Of a stretch of DNA of 9,677 nucleotides, positions 6,585 through 9,677 are shown one piece after another; position 1 is the first letter of the stretch, and each line of letters opens with the position of its first letter. Where the stretch lies: NCBI GenBank assembly GCA_937902565.1, contig CALFMX010000200.1, forward strand, positions 1 to 9,677, written 5' to 3'. The stretch is from an uncultured Spirochaetales bacterium (GTDB lineage Bacteria; Spirochaetota; Spirochaetia; Sphaerochaetales; Sphaerochaetaceae). The notes below the pieces were generated by a model that made no database searches, was not told the origin of the DNA, and saw nothing but the letters and a program-made list of their open reading frames with translations. A program made the position numbers and the translations under genes.

Positions 6585-8402
6585 ATGAGTGCTGATAGTT
6601 CACTGACGCGCAACTTCTGCATTATTGCGCACATAGACCATGGCAAGTCGACCCTTGCCGACCGTTTCATCGAGAAGGCCCAGATCGCCTCCAACCGGGG
6701 AGGGGACCAGGCACAGATTCTCGATGGGATGGATATCGAACGCGAACGGGGCATCACCATCAAGAGCCAGGCGGTGACGATTCCGTATACGGCCAAGGAT
6801 GGCAAGACCTATGAGCTGAACCTCGTCGACACCCCGGGCCACGTCGACTTCTCCTATGAGGTGAGCCGGGCCATCAGCAGCTGTGAGGGTGCGCTTCTGC
6901 TCATCGACGCCGCACAGGGGGTCGAGGCACAGACGCTGGCAAACCTCTATATGGCGATGGAGCACGATCTGTCGATCATCCCGGTGATCAACAAGATCGA
7001 CCTCGCGTCCGCCGATATCGAGGCGTGCCTCCACCAGATCGACCACGACCTCGGCCTTGATAGCGATCTTGCTGTCCAGGTCAGCGCCAAGACCGGCCTC
7101 GGTGTCGATGCGCTCTTCGAGGCGATCGTTGAGCAGATCGAGCCACCGACCGGCAACGACAGCGACCCGCTGAGGGCCCTGATCTTCGACTCCCACTACG
7201 ATCCCTACCGTGGCGTCATCGTCCACTGCCGGGTCTTTGATGGGGCGATGCGGGTAGGCAGTGAGATTCGCTTCATGCACACCGACGGTGTCTATAAGAT
7301 CGAGGAGGTCGGGATCTTCCAGCTCGACCTCATCAAGACCAAGGAGCTGGGTGCCGGGGATGTCGGGTATGTGATCACCGGGGTGAAGACGATCAGCGAC
7401 GTGCGTGTCGGTGATACGATCACCACCGTCACCAAGGGGGCGAAGAACCCGCTGCCGGGCTTCAAGGACGTCAAGCCGGTGGTCTTCAGCTCGATCTATC
7501 CGATCGACACCAATGACTACGAGGAGCTGGTGAACGCCATGGAGCGCCTCAAGCTCAATGATGCCTCCCTCGACTATGAGAAGGATAGCTCTGCAGCACT
7601 CGGCTTCGGCTTCCGCTGCGGCTTTCTGGGCATGCTCCACCTCGAGGTGGTGCAGGAGCGGATCGAGCGGGAGTTCGGCCTCTCGATCATCTTCACCAGC
7701 CCGTCGGTCAAGTACAACGTCCACCTCAAGGAGGGCAAGGTCGTTGAAATTGACAATCCGCTCGAGTACCCCGACCCCATGCGTGTCGACTTTGCCGAGG
7801 AACCGTACATCCAGGCGAACATCATCACCCCCACTACCTATGTCGGTCCGATCATCAGCCTCTGCATCGAGAAGCGGGGGGTGCAGACGACGATGAACTA
7901 TCTTGATGAGAAGCGCGTCGAGCTCGTCTATGAGATGCCGCTTGCAGAGGTGCTCTTCGAGTTCTATGACCGGCTCAAGTCACTGAGCCGGGGGTATGCC
8001 TCCTTCGACTACGAAGTCATCGGCTACAAGCGGACCGATCTGGTCCGCCTGGATATCCTGGTTAACGGGGAGCCGGTCGATGCGCTCAGCCAGCTGGTCT
8101 TCCGTGGCAACAGCCAGCAGCGAGGTCGGCAGGTGTGTGAGCGCCTGAAGGGCGAGATTCCACGCCAACAGTACAAGATTGCAATCCAGGCTGCCATCGG
8201 GGGGACCATTGTCAGCCGGGAGACGATCAGTGCGTACCGCAAGGACGTGACAGCCAAGTGCTACGGCGGGGATATCAGCCGCAAACGCAAGCTGCTCGAG
8301 AAGCAAAAAGAGGGCAAGAAGCGGATGAAGATGGTCGGAAACGTCGAGATTCCACAGAGTGCCTTCCTGGCGGTCCTCAAGAGTGATGAGGCGGCCAAGT
8401 AA
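6585..8402 (+). CDS. lepA: Elongation factor 4 (LepA), ribosomal GTPase
   Basis: LepA/EF4 is a translational GTPase that binds the ribosome. It is linked to back-translocation, rescue under ionic or cold stress and 30S biogenesis. The 605-aa product is full length. The GTPase motifs are AHIDHGKST (15-23), RGITI (55-59), DTPGH (82-86), NKID (136-139) and SAK (167-169). Domain II follows from about 195. The EF-G-like block GFGFRCGFLGMLHLEV is at 340-355. The LepA-specific C-terminal domain is basic (SRKRKLLEKQKEGKKRMK near 565-582) and ends in the typical GNVEIPQSAF segment. The ATG is preceded by AGGGAG (6575-6580), which overlaps the ftsH stop codon, so the two genes are almost certainly co-transcribed. 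No clear hairpin terminator is visible in the 57 bases before galM. Confidence 0.97.
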   Translation: MSADSSLTRNFCIIAHIDHGKSTLADRFIEKAQIASNRGGDQAQILDGMDIERERGITIKSQAVTIPYTAKDGKTYELNLVDTPGHVDFSYEVSRAISSCEGALLLIDAAQGVEAQTLANLYMAMEHDLSIIPVINKIDLASADIEACLHQIDHDLGLDSDLAVQVSAKTGLGVDALFEAIVEQIEPPTGNDSDPLRALIFDSHYDPYRGVIVHCRVFDGAMRVGSEIRFMHTDGVYKIEEVGIFQLDLIKTKELGAGDVGYVITGVKTISDVRVGDTITTVTKGAKNPLPGFKDVKPVVFSSIYPIDTNDYEELVNAMERLKLNDASLDYEKDSSAALGFGFRCGFLGMLHLEVVQERIEREFGLSIIFTSPSVKYNVHLKEGKVVEIDNPLEYPDPMRVDFAEEPYIQANIITPTTYVGPIISLCIEKRGVQTTMNYLDEKRVELVYEMPLAEVLFEFYDRLKSLSRGYASFDYEVIGYKRTDLVRLDILVNGEPVDALSQLVFRGNSQQRGRQVCERLKGEIPRQQYKIAIQAAIGGTIVSRETISAYRKDVTAKCYGGDISRKRKLLEKQKEGKKRMKMVGNVEIPQSAFLAVLKSDEAAK

Positions 8403-8409
8403 GCTTTTC

Positions 8410-8438
8410 TTGCTGGTTCTTGATCGCTCATGTATACT
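8410..8438 (+). promoter_or_regulatory. Probable promoter for galM
   Basis: TTGCTG (8410-8415) and TATACT (8433-8438, five of six) are separated by 17 bases in the short AT-rich gap after lepA. Transcription would start near 8445, leaving a leader of about 15 bases that still contains the Shine-Dalgarno. The -35 is weak beyond TTG. Confidence 0.45.
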
Positions 8439-8449
8439 TTGGGTATAAA

Positions 8450-8454
8450 AGGAG
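8450..8454 (+). promoter_or_regulatory. Shine-Dalgarno setting the galM start
   Basis: AGGAG ends five bases before ATG 8460. An in-frame ATG at 8430 would overlap the predicted -10 and has no Shine-Dalgarno, so 8460 is chosen. Confidence 0.75.
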
Positions 8455-8459
8455 AGGCG

Positions 8460-9494
8460 ATGATCGACACACAACGGGTAGGCAAGACACCACAGGGAGA
8501 TGACATTCTCCAACTGACTCTGCAGAACAATGGGATCATTGTACAGCTGATCAGCCTCGGGGCGATCGTGAAAGCGATCAAGGTCCCGGACAAGGACGGT
8601 GAGGTGCGTGATATCGTCCTGGGATTTGACAATCCCCTGGACAACCTCACATCGACCGCCTACTTCGGCCAGATCGTCGGCCGCTACGCCAACCGCATCT
8701 CAGGCTCCTCCTTCACCCTGGATGGGACGGAGTACACGCTGGTGGCCAATGATGGACCCAACACCCTGCACAGCGGCCCCTCCAACTGGGGATGGCAGAA
8801 CTGGTGCGCCGAGACCTTCATGCTCGGCGAGGACCCCGGTGTGGTCATGAGCCTCTACAGCCCGGCAGGACAGGGGGGCTTCCCCCATGCCGTGAACTGT
8901 ACTGTCACCTATCTGCTCAATGCGGATGGGGAGCTGGTCATCGACTACGAGGCGACCTGTGACGGGCCGACGCCGATCAACCTGACAAACCACAGCTACT
9001 TCAATCTTGGCGGGGCGGCAAGCGGCTCGATCGCGGGCCATGAGCTTGAGCTCGCCTGTGACCGCTATCTGGCGGTCGACGAGGCCCTCATCCCCACCGG
9101 AGAGCTCCTCCCCGTGGCCGGGACCCCCTTTGATTTCACCGTCGCCAAGCCGATCGGCCGGGATCTTGCCTCCGCCGGAGGCTACGACCACTGCTTTGTC
9201 CTCTCCGACGAGGATGAGGGGATGAAGAGGGTTGCCTTCGTGTGCGATCCCAGGAGCGGGCGGACGCTGGAGGTCTCCTCCACGCTTCCAGCCGTGCAGT
9301 TCTACAGCGGGAATTTCCTCGATGGCACGGCCATCGGAAAGGGTGGGGCACCCTATCCCCGGCATGGAGGGTTCTGCCTTGAGACGCAGTACTTCCCCAA
9401 CAGCCCCAACGAGGATGGGTTTGAAACGACGATCTTCACAAAGGATCGGCCGTACAAGCACACGACTGTCTTCAAATTCTCCGTGAGGGGGTAA
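8460..9494 (+). CDS. galM: Aldose 1-epimerase (galactose mutarotase)
   Basis: GalM interconverts the alpha and beta anomers of galactose, glucose and related aldoses in the cytosol, feeding the Leloir pathway or general sugar uptake. The 344-aa product is full length. Substrate-site residues are Arg79 in GRYANRI (74-80) and His104 in NTLHSGP. The catalytic acid is His178 in LTNHSYFNL (175-183). Asp243 is in GYDHCF, and the catalytic base is Glu308 in CLETQYFPNSPN (306-317). All are in place, so activity is expected. The gene has its own promoter-like sequence after lepA and is not functionally tied to the translation cluster. No other galactose gene is in the window, so the specific sugar cannot be told. 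Three bases after its stop begins a permease fragment. Confidence 0.95.
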   Translation: MIDTQRVGKTPQGDDILQLTLQNNGIIVQLISLGAIVKAIKVPDKDGEVRDIVLGFDNPLDNLTSTAYFGQIVGRYANRISGSSFTLDGTEYTLVANDGPNTLHSGPSNWGWQNWCAETFMLGEDPGVVMSLYSPAGQGGFPHAVNCTVTYLLNADGELVIDYEATCDGPTPINLTNHSYFNLGGAASGSIAGHELELACDRYLAVDEALIPTGELLPVAGTPFDFTVAKPIGRDLASAGGYDHCFVLSDEDEGMKRVAFVCDPRSGRTLEVSSTLPAVQFYSGNFLDGTAIGKGGAPYPRHGGFCLETQYFPNSPNEDGFETTIFTKDRPYKHTTVFKFSVRG

Positions 9495-9497
9495 GCT

Positions 9498-9677
9498 GTG
9501 AAAGAGGTGAAGATCATCGGCATCACCGGTGGTGAGGCGAAGAATCCCGAGAAGGTGATTCCGCGCGCGATCAATGCGGTGCCGGTGCGCATTCTGCTGT
9601 TCTACGTGCTCACAATGTGCGTGCTGATGGCGATCTTCCCGTGGACCGGGATCGGCAGTCAGGGCAGCCCGTTCGTG
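9498..9677 (+). CDS. Amino-acid permease fragment lacking its N-terminal half, runs off the right edge
   Basis: The 60 codons from GTG 9498 to the window end resemble the middle of amino-acid transporters of the AAT/APC group (AroP, CycA and AnsP types). [19 protein letters not shown] matches the loop after TM6, [19 protein letters not shown] (about 32-50) matches TM7, and SPFV follows. In the family this part lies some 200 residues from the N-terminus. An in-frame TAA, the galM stop codon, is only one codon upstream, so TM1 to TM5 and half of TM6 are absent. The GTG and a weak GAGGGGG (9485-9491) could allow translation, but the product could not be a normal twelve-helix transporter. It is either a truncated pseudogene, a recombination scar or an assembly join. 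Family recognition is good; the substrate is unknown. Confidence 0.75.
   Translation, partial: MKEVKIIGITGGEAKNPEKVIPRAINAVPVRILLFYVLTMCVLMAIFPWTGIGSQGSPFV

Noticed and set aside
4984..6603. Long open frame on the minus strand opposite ftsH (539 codons)
   Set aside because: It is the shadow of a high-GC, codon-biased gene. The product is a low-complexity mix with no recognisable domain, and the opposite strand encodes an intact FtsH.
6600..7724. Long minus-strand open frame opposite lepA (374 codons)
   Set aside because: Same reason: it lies wholly within lepA, has no recognisable motif, and its translation is rich in Asp, Val, Ile and Leu as expected from reversed codons.
8396..8420. Possible terminator after lepA (CAAG...CTTG around AAGCTTTTC)
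   Set aside because: Only four pairs form and no T run follows the stem.
8420..8449. Second promoter candidate for galM (TTGATC, 18 bases, TATAAA)
   Set aside because: Its start point would fall near 8456, inside or after the Shine-Dalgarno, leaving the mRNA without a ribosome-binding site. The upstream pair fits better.

Overview
This window is a GC-rich bacterial housekeeping segment with every gene on the + strand. The gene set and order (ispE, spoVG, tRNA-Gln, rplY in its Ctc form, pth, tilS, ftsH, lepA) and the look of the SpoVG, L25 and FtsH proteins suggest a spirochaete, possibly of the Sphaerochaeta group. That placement is a judgement from recalled gene order and protein character, not from a search, and could be wrong at the family level.

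Layout. Positions 2-514 hold the 3' part of a SMUG1-type uracil-DNA glycosylase that enters from the left edge. An AT-rich gap of about 126 bases follows, then ispE (641-1498) and spoVG (1529-1810). A strong extended -10 element for spoVG sits on the ispE stop codon. Next comes a free-standing tRNA-Gln(UUG) (1863-1934) closed by a hairpin terminator (1937-1966). A second transcription unit then starts near 2016 with a short, structured leader and reads rplY (2090-2710), pth (2711-3265), tilS (3228-4652), ftsH (4642-6576) and lepA (6585-8402). These genes are packed with zero to a few bases between them, or they overlap. ftsH may also have its own promoter inside the end of tilS. galM (8460-9494) has its own promoter and ribosome-binding site. 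Three bases after galM, the sequence resembles the middle of an amino-acid permease whose N-terminal half is missing.

How the genes work together. The central cluster serves translation and its quality control. L25 binds 5S rRNA, Pth recycles peptidyl-tRNA, TilS makes the lysidine of the AUA-reading tRNA-Ile, FtsH degrades bad membrane proteins, and LepA/EF4 rescues or remodels ribosomes. IspE belongs to the MEP isoprenoid pathway, SpoVG is a small regulatory RNA/DNA-binding protein, GalM interconverts aldose anomers, and the glycosylase repairs uracil in DNA.

I found no defence system, mobile element, CRISPR array or evidently new multigene system here. The points most worth a second look are the beheaded permease at the right edge, an Arg at a position that is a conserved Asn in Pth, two hairpins in the rplY leader, and promoters embedded in upstream coding ends.
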